Source: Candidatus Pacearchaeota archaeon (lineage in GTDB: Archaea; Nanobdellota; Nanobdellia; Pacearchaeales; GW2011-AR1). From it: 41,915 nucleotides of DNA. The position numbers were made by a program, and so were the translations under genes. The notes beneath the pieces are model-generated. The model worked only from the letters and a program-made list of their open reading frames with translations, did not search any database and was not told the DNA's origin. The stretch's first letter is position 1; every line of letters begins with the position of its first letter. The stretch spans positions 1-41,915 of the forward strand of contig JAGVXK010000009.1 of the NCBI GenBank assembly GCA_018303825.1, in the 5' to 3' direction. This document shows, in pieces, positions 8,805 to 17,179 of the stretch.

Positions 8805-9868
8805 TTAATTCATGTTGACTAAAATTGACAGTTCTTTCCGAATTTGCACTCTTTTGTTAATATCTTTTTCTTTGTTCAATTTTTCTAAAAGAATATTTAT
8901 TCTTTCATCCCTCGATAAATCAATTGCGAGCTCCTGAGAAGGTTTTAATTTAGATTCAAGAATGGCTGTTCGGACTACTTCGTAATATCTTTCAAATCTT
9001 ACTGCAAGTTTGTCAAAAAGCATTCCATGCGTACTGAAAGAGCTGTCTCTTCTTTTTCTTATGTCTGAAGCATCGGAATAAAGCTCAGCAGCTTCCTCTT
9101 TCCTATTGTCTGACTCTTCTAGGAATCCTGAAGCCATGAAAAACAATCTGAAATCTCCGTTTAATTGGTATATCATCGCCTTTTCAAGTTTTGATGGGGT
9201 TTTTTCTGCCCTGTTCTTCACTTCTTTTTTATCAAATCCAGCATAATGAACTAAAAGAGAATTTTCATTTCCAATTATAAATCTTGCTCCCTTAATAATT
9301 AAATAAATCATAACATCATCCTCAAAACCAAGAAGATTCAGCCTTCTATCGTAATTTCTGTAAACTAATTCATGAAAATTTTTTGGATTTTCTGCCTGGC
9401 CTTTAAAAAGGTTTTCTAAATCTTGAATATCCCTCGTTTAATTTTATTCCGAAAAATTTGCAAGCTTTGCCTATTGCAATACAAAATTCTAAGAGAACCT
9501 CTTTTTCCCCAGAAGAATAACCTTCCATTAGACTTTTTCTAATGATTAGTTTAAATACTTGATTATAATCTGAAATATACTTTGATAAATTCAGTAATAT
9601 TCGTGTTCCGAAATGCTATTGAATTCTGGCCCCATAATTGATGCAACTGGAAACGATATACTCCGAAATCTTTCCGGAACTGGAGAGATTTTAGGGGCAA
9701 ATATATTGTTTTTCTCAATTTCATATGGTGGGCTTTTTGGAAGATTATAGTTTCTCGCACTTAAAGGATATTCGGTCAATAATCTTAACATTTTTTCAAA
9801 TTTTTCAAGACTTTTTTCTACTTCAATCCATTCTTTAGATTTTCTGAGTTTTTTTCAACCAAATCCAT
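8805..9868 (-). pseudogene. Multiply frameshifted gene (unknown family); ORF 8805..9311 is its C-terminal part
   Basis: MDLVEK | KLRKSKEWIEVEKSLEKFEKMLRLLTEYPLSARNYNLPKSPPYEIEKNN...ISEHEY | ILLNLSKYISDYNQVFKLIIRKSLMEGYSSGEKEVLLEFCIAIGKACKFFGIKL | RDIQDLENLFKGQAENPKNFHELVYRNYDRRLNLLGFEDDVMIYLIIKGARF... read through three frame changes; the first is at an A7 run. Confidence 0.6.
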
Positions 9869-9978
9869 GCTATTAAAGATAATACTATAGTTATAAATTT
9901 TTCTAAAACACTAGGGATAAGATTAATATATAGATAATCCTCTTAGAGATAATAAAAAATCACAAAAAGAGGACAAAA

Positions 9979-11376
9979 ATGCTAAAAGAAAATAAGTTAA
10001 TTGCTTCGGATGGCAATTTTGCGGAGAAGCTTGTTGATGACTTAAAATTAAGGGAAGAGGCTAGAAAGATAAGTATAAAAGAGTCTGCTGTTTCTGGATT
10101 TTCATCTGGTGTTGGAGACAACTATGTCACTTTATTTGGCCTTGCATTGAACGCGAATGCAACCCAAATTGGTTTTTTAAGCGCTTTTCCGGGATTATTA
10201 TCGCCAATATCTCAGTTCTTTGGCTCTAAATTGATGGAAAAACAGCCAAGACAGAAAATAGTTGCAAAATATGTTCTTATGCAAGCATTGATGTGGATAC
10301 CGATTGCTATTCTTGGAATTCTTTTTTGGAAATTAATTGCTATTAGGAGTTTGCCCTGGCTGCTTATATTTTTATATTCTATTCTTGCGATTGTTGGTGG
10401 CTTGATTGGTCCAGCTTGGTTTTCATGGATGGGAGATATTGTTCCAGCAGAAGAAAGAGGAAAGTATTTTGGAAGAAGGAATAAAATAGCTCATGGATCA
10501 AGCATAATTGCAATATTAATCGGATCTATTGTCTTGGACAGATTTGCAACACATGGCCTTGCTGTAATTGGATTTGCAATATTGTTCTCTGCTGCTTTTA
10601 TTTCAAGGATAATGGCTTACTTTTATTTAAAGAAGCAACACGAACCAAAACTCGAATTGAAGAAGGATTATTACTTCTCTTTCTGGGCGTTTCTTAAGAA
10701 ATATACTAATTTTACGAAATTTACTATTTACATTGCATTATTCAATCTTGCCTTGGCAATCGCCTCCCCATTCTTCACGGTCTATATGAAAGAAAACCTT
10801 GGACTTAGTTATATAATGATTATGATTGTAAATATGAGTATGCTTGCGTTCATATTATTATTCAATCCTCTTGTCGGAAAATTCTCAGACAAATATGGCA
10901 ATCTGAAGTTGATGTACATGGGAAGTTTTCTTCTTGCCCTTTATCCTGTTGGGTGGATATTTATAAAGAATCCAATCTTGCTTATTGCAATTGTGCAATT
11001 GATTGGAGGAATAGGGAACGCAGCCTATGCCCTCTCGCTTACAAATTTCATATATGACACTGTGACACCTCAAAGGAGAGGACTTTGTTTGGCTTATTTG
11101 AACATTCTCGCAGGAATAGGATTATTTATAGGACCATTGATAGGAGGTTACATTATAGACAATATCAATGTAACTTTTATGAGACCAATATTAATTGTAT
11201 TTGTTATATCGGCGATGGGAAGGTTTGTCGCGCCCACTTTTTTCCTTCCAAAGATAAAAGAGCTTAGAAAATTCCAGGAATTTCCATTCTCTACATATAT
11301 GTCATATCCGGCAACAGCAGTCATGAGATTAACAAGACAATTTGTGCATACAAGTTATTCCAAGAAAAAAGATTAA
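9979..11376 (+). CDS. Major facilitator superfamily transporter
   Basis: 12-TM pattern; WMGDIVPAEERGKYFGRRNKI; FNPLVGKFSDKYGNLKLMYMGSF. Confidence 0.85.
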   Translation: MLKENKLIASDGNFAEKLVDDLKLREEARKISIKESAVSGFSSGVGDNYVTLFGLALNANATQIGFLSAFPGLLSPISQFFGSKLMEKQPRQKIVAKYVLMQALMWIPIAILGILFWKLIAIRSLPWLLIFLYSILAIVGGLIGPAWFSWMGDIVPAEERGKYFGRRNKIAHGSSIIAILIGSIVLDRFATHGLAVIGFAILFSAAFISRIMAYFYLKKQHEPKLELKKDYYFSFWAFLKKYTNFTKFTIYIALFNLALAIASPFFTVYMKENLGLSYIMIMIVNMSMLAFILLFNPLVGKFSDKYGNLKLMYMGSFLLALYPVGWIFIKNPILLIAIVQLIGGIGNAAYALSLTNFIYDTVTPQRRGLCLAYLNILAGIGLFIGPLIGGYIIDNINVTFMRPILIVFVISAMGRFVAPTFFLPKIKELRKFQEFPFSTYMSYPATAVMRLTRQFVHTSYSKKKD

Positions 11377-11393
11377 CGGAAAAAAATTATTAA

Positions 11394-11621
11394 TTATTTT
11401 TCAATAGTTTTCAATAATCCTATTTTTATCTTGCACTCACCATTAAACTTCGAAGTGCCGCCATGCTCCCCGCACATATACCTCATCATGTCAGTATTAT
11501 ATTTATCTAAGCTATTGAATAAACCTTGTCTTTTTTTATCGGCATCTGCCCCGGCTTGTGCAATCCTAACTTGACAAGTATCATAGAATTGGCATTTTCC
11601 CATTGTAATGCTACAATACAT
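11394..11621 (-). CDS. small Cys-containing hypothetical protein (75 aa)
   Basis: MYCSITMGKCQFYDTCQVRI...MRYMCGEHGG...ECKIKIG. Confidence 0.55.
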   Translation of the reverse strand: MYCSITMGKCQFYDTCQVRIAQAGADADKKRQGLFNSLDKYNTDMMRYMCGEHGGTSKFNGECKIKIGLLKTIEK

Positions 11622-11796
11622 GCCTTTTTAAATATTTATTCAATAAAGAGAATATTATGCTCATGTTAAGTTTGTTCTTCAAAATAAAAAATGAAATCAA
11701 GAGTAATAAAAAACAAGTTCATATTTAACAATACAATGATTATTGCACTCAGATATTGTGAAAGTTGCGAAGGTCTATATATTTGAGCAATTTCGA

Positions 11797-11877
11797 GTAA
11801 TCTGCTGTTGCTTGACCGAACGAAGTGAGGCACGAGTGGAGCAAAAAGCGACCTCGTGAGTTTTAATTTTTCTTTCA
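11797..11877. ncRNA. Structured unit U0 (homologous to U2)
   Basis: GAGTAATCTGCTGTTGCTTGACCGAACGAAGTGAGGCACGAG aligns with U2 GAGTCTAATGGCTGTTAGTTTCTCCGAGTGAAACGAGGACGAG; CACGAG/CTCGTG helix. Confidence 0.5.
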
Positions 11878-12067
11878 GGGTAGGGGATTGGAAAACAAGA
11901 GATTTAAATTTTAGCCGAAGAAAAAATTTCACCTAATTATCTTATGTTCTCGGCTCCTCGAAACGAGCCTCGAAAAATGGAGTTTTTCAGAGGTGCGAGT
12001 TTCAGAGATGAAACAACGAGGAAAATTAATTTAATACAAACTTTAGTAGGGCGGGGGACGACACACC
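11878..12067. ncRNA. Structured unit U1
   Basis: GGGTAGGGG start, CCTCG(11956-11960)/CGAGG(12017-12021), GAAAAA/TTTTTC (11972-11977/11983-11988), GTTTC/GAAAC hairpin, GGGCGGGGGACG end; 49 nt identical to U3 (11988-12036 vs 13205-13253). Confidence 0.65.
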
Positions 12068-12469
12068 GATAATTTTATAAACTCTATAGTAATAACATAA
12101 ACTATGAAACTAAAATATATGGGCAGGGCTGTTGGAGTATTTGATGCAGTAGCTTGGGTTATCGCAACTTCTCTTTGTTATAAAGTCCTCTCTAATGCTA
12201 ATTATAATTTTTTTATGGAAGAACATCCGATTGAACATAAGTTAATTGGGGGAGCTTATTTGGGACTTGTTGCTGCTTTTGTTCCAATTTCTGCCATGGG
12301 AATAACTGATGGAATTGTCGATGTAGTAAAAGGAACTCACCATTATTTTGGATTAAAAGTTTGGCAGAAATTGACTAGAAATCAAGAAACAAAAGCTAAA
12401 ATTCAATCGGATTTGGAAAAACAATTAGAGAGGATTGAACAGCCCTGCTAATTCTTTAGGTGTGCCGTC
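12057..12469. repeat. Cassette C1 clamp: inverted arms around ORF 12104..12451
   Basis: GACGACACACC (12057-12067) vs GGTGTGCCGTC (12459-12469), 10 of 11 pairs. Confidence 0.7.
12104..12451 (+). CDS. hypothetical membrane protein (115 aa)
   Basis: Two hydrophobic segments; complete ORF inside cassette C1. Confidence 0.65.
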   Translation: MKLKYMGRAVGVFDAVAWVIATSLCYKVLSNANYNFFMEEHPIEHKLIGGAYLGLVAAFVPISAMGITDGIVDVVKGTHHYFGLKVWQKLTRNQETKAKIQSDLEKQLERIEQPC

Positions 12470-12622
12470 TGGGTGGGGGTTGGAAATAGATTAAATTAAT
12501 TTTCCGAAGAGTTTTCTCAGCAGAGACAATTGAGTCTAATGGCTGTTAGTTTCTCCGAGTGAAACGAGGACGAGATTTTAATGTAATGTTCCCGAAGGGA
12601 AAAATCTCGAGTTCAAAGCGCC
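12459..12622. ncRNA. Structured unit U2
   Basis: GGGTGGGGG; ATTGAGTCTAATGGCTGTTAGTTTC; CGAGATT/AATCTCG and TTCCC-GAA-GGGAA hairpin. Confidence 0.6.
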
Positions 12623-13141
12623 GAGTCAAAAGATTTATAATGTTTAACAGATTATATTCTATCATGCGATATGAATTTGAGGATAGGGGCGAGACGACCA
12701 TTGTTGATACAAAACAATTGGATTACGAAGCAATTTGGGATGCCTTAAGATTGAGGAATGGACAAAGAGAAGGAGCAAATAAAATTATGGATTTATACAA
12801 TTCTGCCGACTTTAATGATAGAATTCTCATAGTTACTGCATGTTCTTGGATGAAGCCAGGTAATAGAGAAGCGCAGCGACATCAAGCAGACCATTATAGA
12901 ACAAGAATTGAATTAGAAAGGACTGCGCAAGATAATGGATTAGTTAAAAAATTATTACATAATGGAATTCTTAAGCTTCATCCAAAGTGGAGACCCCACT
13001 TAATTACGAGAAAAGAAGAGGAAGGCATAATTGTAATTGGTCCAGGACATCAAAGGCATTCCCAAGCACCATATAGATTAGATGTTTGGCGACTTCATGA
13101 ATTGGAGTCGAGCCCCGAGCTTGAATACGAGGCGCTTTGAA
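12612..13141. repeat. Cassette C2 clamp: inverted arms around ORF 12664..13140
   Basis: TTCAAAGCGCC (12612-12622) vs GGCGCTTTGAA (13131-13141), 11/11. Confidence 0.8.
12664..13140 (+). CDS. hypothetical protein (~158 aa; ORF-track start 12559 probably too early)
   Basis: MRYEFEDRGETTIVDTKQLDYEAIWDALRLRNG...; the track's N-terminal extension is translation of U2 RNA-like sequence; 3' end of CDS lies inside the clamp arm. Confidence 0.6.
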   Translation: MRYEFEDRGETTIVDTKQLDYEAIWDALRLRNGQREGANKIMDLYNSADFNDRILIVTACSWMKPGNREAQRHQADHYRTRIELERTAQDNGLVKKLLHNGILKLHPKWRPHLITRKEEEGIIVIGPGHQRHSQAPYRLDVWRLHELESSPELEYEAL

Positions 13142-13284
13142 TTGAGCATAATTATGTTAGTTTCCTTTTTCCTCGAAACGAGCCTCGCAAAATGGGACAT
13201 TTTGCAGAGGTGCGAGTTTCAGAGATGAAACAACGAGGAAAATTAATTTAATAGTTACTTTCGTAGGGCGGGGGACGGAAAAAG
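13131..13284. ncRNA. Structured unit U3
   Basis: ATTGAGCATAATTATGTTAGTTTCC; TTTTCCTCG(13167-13175)/CGAGGAAAA(13234-13242); GCAAAAT/ATTTTGC (13187-13193/13199-13205); GTTTC/GAAAC; GGGCGGGGGACG. Confidence 0.7.
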
Positions 13285-13352
13285 CTTTTTGATTCTTTTT
13301 CCTAAAAAGAAGAAGTTATGGGGCACTTTTCGTTTAGTAACTTTGTTTAATA

Positions 13353-13670
13353 TTATTCCCAAAGAGATTCTCGAGCTGCATCTTCTGAAATTCCTCTAGA
13401 TATAGCTAAAGTTTTAATTTCTAAATCTCCAACATCTACACCCAATATTCCAGAAAGTAAGTGTTGACTTTTATCATCTCCAACAGCGTTTCTAAACTCT
13501 CTGATGGCTGAGCATATATTCCCTGCATAAGTACTTCTTTCACTGGGGGTATATTCGGGGTTATATGGTCTTTCCAAGTCCATATTTAATAAATTTTTAA
13601 CTATTCTTCCAGCTACATTCATTTGGAAATTATCACAGACGGTATATCTTATTTGTGTTTGTCTTGTCAT
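13353..13670 (-). CDS. hypothetical protein (105 aa)
   Basis: Complete ORF inside cassette C3, antisense to its neighbour. Confidence 0.55.
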   Translation of the reverse strand: MTRQTQIRYTVCDNFQMNVAGRIVKNLLNMDLERPYNPEYTPSERSTYAGNICSAIREFRNAVGDDKSQHLLSGILGVDVGDLEIKTLAISRGISEDAARESLWE

Positions 13671-13793
13671 TTTGTTTTATCCTCGTAACTTTCGTTACAA
13701 TAGAGTAGTCGCAAGGTATCTTATATAGTTTATCTCCCTCTTGGTGAGGTGTAAATAGAAAGATTTATATAACTGAAAAGCTTCTCTTAAAAT

Positions 13794-14540
13794 ATGAATG
13801 AAAAATTGCTTGAAGAAATTGGTTTGACTAAAGGAGAAATTAGAGTATATTTTACCTTGTTGAAGATAGGCGAGACTACAACAGGCAAGATAATCGAAGA
13901 GGCTCAAATATCCAGTGGTAAAATATACGAAATATTAGATAAGCTCATAAAAAAAGGACTTGTTGGCTTTATTATAAAAGAAAAAACAAAATATTTTAGT
14001 CCTGCTTCTCCAAATAGAATTTTAGATTATATTCACGAAAAAGAAAAAGAGCTTAATCAAAAAGAGCAAGAACTTGTAAAAGAATTGCCTTCTCTTATAG
14101 CGATAGGAAAAGCTGAGAAAGAGAAGAAAGAAACACATTTATTCAAGGGATTTAAGGGAATACAAACAGCAATTTTTGAAGCTCTAGAAGATTTAACTTC
14201 AAAAGATGAAGTTCTTGCGATGGGTATTCGTTCATCTAAAGAAGAAAGGTTTAATCTTCTCTGGCAAAGATGGCATATAGAAAGAGTAAATAAAAAGATA
14301 GTTTGTAAAGCCATTTTTTCAGATAAAAATACAGAGTATTACAAAACTTTTAAGAAAATGAAGTTTGTAGAAGTTAGAATTTTGGAAGGAGTTACGCCTT
14401 CTGCAATTGATGTAATGAAAGATAGAGTCTTAATTTTTACTTATGGAGAAGAACCATCTTGTTTGTCTATAAAAAATCCTGAAATCGCAGAGTCATTTAA
14501 GTCTTTCTTTGAGAATTTATGGAAAGTTGCAAAGAAGTAG
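13794..14540 (+). CDS. TrmB-family transcriptional regulator
   Basis: MNEKLLEEIGLTKGEIRVYFTLLKIGETTTGKIIEEAQISSGKIYEILDKLIKKGLVGFIIKEKTKYFSPASPNRILDYI. Confidence 0.85.
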   Translation: MNEKLLEEIGLTKGEIRVYFTLLKIGETTTGKIIEEAQISSGKIYEILDKLIKKGLVGFIIKEKTKYFSPASPNRILDYIHEKEKELNQKEQELVKELPSLIAIGKAEKEKKETHLFKGFKGIQTAIFEALEDLTSKDEVLAMGIRSSKEERFNLLWQRWHIERVNKKIVCKAIFSDKNTEYYKTFKKMKFVEVRILEGVTPSAIDVMKDRVLIFTYGEEPSCLSIKNPEIAESFKSFFENLWKVAKK

Positions 14541-14597
14541 TTTAGAAAAGTGCCCATTATAGTCATCTCTGAAAAGAATTTTCAGCTATCTTTTCGT

Positions 14598-14780
14598 GCT
14601 TTTTCCGTCGGGTGGGGGAGGTAATAAGCAGACTTGCGAATTGAGCCTAACGATGTTAGTTTCCCCTTGCCTCGCGAAGACCCCTCCAATAACGAAGTTA
14701 TTGAGAGTGGGGCTGAGCAGAGCTGCAAGGGTTCGAAGAAAACCGTAGTTTTCTGAGAAAGTATGACGGAGGCGGCGGGC
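14598..14780. ncRNA. Structured unit U4
   Basis: GGGTGGGGG; CTAAC-GAT-GTTAG (14647-14659); CCCTTGC/GCAAGGG (14664-14670/14725-14731); AATAAC-GAA-GTTATT (14688-14702); GAAAAC/GTTTTC. Confidence 0.7.
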
Positions 14781-15074
14781 GAAAGTTATTCTTAATTATA
14801 TAAATATTTATAAGTAAGAAGGTGTTGTTAATTATCATGATACTTGATCAACCGGAAAATTGGGGTGGTTTGGAAAATGAATTGGTTGGCACTCCGACAC
14901 CTTCTTACGACCCACAAAAGGCTGCTGAACAATTATATCAGTTCATACAAAAACAACCTTATGAAACTGTAGCACAATTTCAGATGATGGTAAATGAAAA
15001 GCCTTTTGTGCCATATAATAGACCCGCTATAAAATGCGGCAAGGTTGTTCCAGATTCTCATTGAGCCCGCCGCC
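14771..15074. repeat. Cassette C4 clamp: inverted arms around ORF ending 15064
   Basis: GGCGGCGGGC (14771-14780) vs GCCCGCCGCC (15065-15074), 10/10. Confidence 0.8.
14837..15064 (+). CDS. small hypothetical protein (~75 aa; ORF-track start 14822)
   Basis: MILDQPENWGGLENELVGTPTPSYDPQKAAEQLYQFIQKQ...; complete ORF in cassette C4. Confidence 0.55.
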   Translation: MILDQPENWGGLENELVGTPTPSYDPQKAAEQLYQFIQKQPYETVAQFQMMVNEKPFVPYNRPAIKCGKVVPDSH

Positions 15075-15272
15075 GAGTAATATTGAAACTAATTATGTTA
15101 GTCGACCCTATCGAGATGAGCATCCTCGAAAAAATGGAGTTTTTTCAGAGCTGATGTGAATACTCCTGATAGGGCAAGAAAACAAAGAATATTGTTTTCG
15201 CAGAGTAAAAATCACTTTTCAGGGTGGGCATCGTATTAGAGAAGGCACTAGTTTCGTTTCATGGGGGGCTGA
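15065..15272. ncRNA. Structured unit U5
   Basis: ATTGAAACTAATTATGTTAGT; CCCTATC(15106-15112)/GATAGGG(15168-15174); GAAAAAA/TTTTTTC (15128-15134/15140-15146); GAAAAC/GTTTTC; GGGTGGGCATCG. Confidence 0.7.
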
Positions 15273-15316
15273 GTATCTAAGTTTTGCTTCTTTTTCTAAA
15301 AGAAGTTTTTAGTTAA

Positions 15317-15412
15317 TTACCAAAGTTTTTTTGATTTTCTTCTTCGACCATCGCTAAACAAAGCTTTTCTTGCTTGTCCTTTTGAAGTTTTTGGTCCTGT
15401 TTTCTTTACCAT
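15317..15412 (-). CDS. basic micropeptide (31 aa)
   Basis: MVKKTGPKTSKGQARKALFSDGRRRKSKKLW; start codon directly abuts the stop of the upstream nuclease ORF (TAGATG). Not in ORF track because of length. Confidence 0.4.
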   Translation of the reverse strand: MVKKTGPKTSKGQARKALFSDGRRRKSKKLW

Positions 15413-16897
15413 CTAAGATTTTACCCCCTTTTCAACTATTCCATTTTTATCACAAACCCAATAACCATTTTCTACTAACGAAGGAGAATTACTTATACTT
15501 CCTTGTAAAATGTAGATTGGAAATTCTGAATTATCTAAATACCATTCCGTAAAGAATTTCGCTCGATTACGATTAATCTCTATTTCTTCTGGAAATAAAT
15601 CATAAATCCAATTTTTTGCATCGTTATAATTATCAAAGTATTCAGAACGATATAACTTAGAACTTTGTGATGCTTCATTAAATTTTGTTTTACAAAAATC
15701 TAAAAAATCTTGATTGGATTGAATAACAACATTAGAATTTTCTGAACCATTTGTTACATTATTAATCTTCTTTTGATTTTCTTGTGGATTATTAAAAAGC
15801 AAAAAAACAGCAAAGATTAGTAATAATGAGATAATAAAAATTGAGGAGATTTTAAAAATTTTAAAGAATCTTTTCTTTTTCTCTAAAGACCTGGCTTTTT
15901 TTAATTCATATTCAAAACTTTTTCTTTCGGCGTTAGCAAATCCTTTTTTGCTTACACCCATACTTCTTACCTTTCCCCTAAGTTTCTCGTAATCCTCTTT
16001 AGATATTTTTCCATTGTCTCTTAATTCTTCTAAATCATCGATTTTCGTATCTCCCCATTTTTCATCTTCTAAATTTTCTTCTTGTTTTTCGATAAAAGTT
16101 TTTATTTTTTCAATATCAATAATTTTCCCAGATTTTCTAGATAAATCAATGTCGTTCCTAATTTTATCTAATATCAAATACCTCTTGTTAAAATCTAAGT
16201 CTAATTTCTTAACCATAGAAAATAATTCTTCTAATTCTATGTCCTCTACTCTACTTTCAGCTTGTTCATCTACTTCTCTTTCTTTCTCAAGAAGAATCTC
16301 GTTTTCAATTTTTTTAAGCTGAATTTCTCGTTTAGTATAATCTGAAAATTCTAATTTTTCTAATTGCTCAAAAATTGACCTTTTCTTATTTTTATCCTCA
16401 ATTTTTTCAATTTTGTCATAAAGAGAAGTTAATTTCTGTTCTTCTTCATCTTTTACCCTTTTTAGAACTTCTTTAATCTCGAGATTTTTCCCAACTTCTT
16501 CATATAAATCGACTAAATCTAATCTCTGGAGTTTTCTCCAATAATCTTCATTCCATAAGCATATTCCCTTTTTCTTTAAATTCATTATATATTCATCAGA
16601 TAAATTTTTATGCCCGGTTATAGCTAAGATAAGTTTATCTGCTTCTAAAGATTTTCCGTCTTCAACTAAATCTTCTATTACTTCTTCTATGTTTTCAAAA
16701 GGAAATTTTGCATAATCTTTACATTGAATTAAAATCTTTAGATTGCCTTTTATTGCTAAAACATCTTGTTCTGATTTTCGTCCATCTTCCTTTCTTGTAA
16801 AAATATGATTCCTTACAATAAAACCAATTCTTTGAAATAAGTCAAACATTTCTCTTTCAAATTTATCCCCCATCCTATCTCTGTTTTCGTCTTTCAT
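15413..16897 (-). CDS. Mrr/PD-(D/E)XK-like nuclease domain protein with coiled coil and C-terminal TM segment
   Basis: GDKFEREMFDLFQRIGFIVRNHIF...SEQDVLAIKGNLKILIQCKDYAKFP (D...QCK motif); Glu/Lys-rich middle; hydrophobic IFIISLLLIFAVFLLF. Confidence 0.7.
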   Translation of the reverse strand: MKDENRDRMGDKFEREMFDLFQRIGFIVRNHIFTRKEDGRKSEQDVLAIKGNLKILIQCKDYAKFPFENIEEVIEDLVEDGKSLEADKLILAITGHKNLSDEYIMNLKKKGICLWNEDYWRKLQRLDLVDLYEEVGKNLEIKEVLKRVKDEEEQKLTSLYDKIEKIEDKNKKRSIFEQLEKLEFSDYTKREIQLKKIENEILLEKEREVDEQAESRVEDIELEELFSMVKKLDLDFNKRYLILDKIRNDIDLSRKSGKIIDIEKIKTFIEKQEENLEDEKWGDTKIDDLEELRDNGKISKEDYEKLRGKVRSMGVSKKGFANAERKSFEYELKKARSLEKKKRFFKIFKISSIFIISLLLIFAVFLLFNNPQENQKKINNVTNGSENSNVVIQSNQDFLDFCKTKFNEASQSSKLYRSEYFDNYNDAKNWIYDLFPEEIEINRNRAKFFTEWYLDNSEFPIYILQGSISNSPSLVENGYWVCDKNGIVEKGVKS

Positions 16898-16898
16898 C

Positions 16899-17144
16899 TT
16901 ATTTGTTATCTCCTTCTATCTTTATATTCTCTAGGTTTCCACATTTCCTACATAATAATTTTTTATCTTTTCTTCTAATATAGACAAATGAAGAACCGCA
17001 TTTTGAACACCTAAATCCGGTTTCATCTTCTCTAACATATTTTTTTAGAAGTTTGTTTAAATTAAAAACTTCTTCATTTATTTTACTCATTCTCTCTAAA
17101 ATTTCTTTACTTATATCCATTTTGTGTGTAATGTTCACACTCAC
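16899..17144 (-). CDS. zinc-ribbon small protein (81 aa)
   Basis: FRCSKCGSSFVYIRRKDKKLLCRKCGNLE; one nt upstream of the nuclease ORF. Confidence 0.65.
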   Translation of the reverse strand: MSVNITHKMDISKEILERMSKINEEVFNLNKLLKKYVREDETGFRCSKCGSSFVYIRRKDKKLLCRKCGNLENIKIEGDNK

Positions 17145-17179
17145 ACATTATTTATAAACCTTTGGGTGTTGTATTAGTT

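Larger units (their letters stand above)
13321..14555. repeat. Cassette C3 inner clamp
   Basis: GGGCACTTTTC (13321-13331) vs GAAAAGTGCCC (14545-14555), 11/11, nested inside the outer clamp. Confidence 0.8.
13273..14609. repeat. Cassette C3 outer clamp
   Basis: GACGGAAAAAGC (13273-13284) vs GCTTTTTCCGTC (14598-14609), 12/12. Confidence 0.85.

Noticed and set aside
14641-14660. GCCTAAC...GTTAG resembling integron attC core sites
   Set aside because: The two halves are separated by only 3 nt, not the 40-100+ nt of attC, and other units replace the motif (CATAA..TTAG, CTAAT..TTAG). It is better read as a small hairpin within the units.
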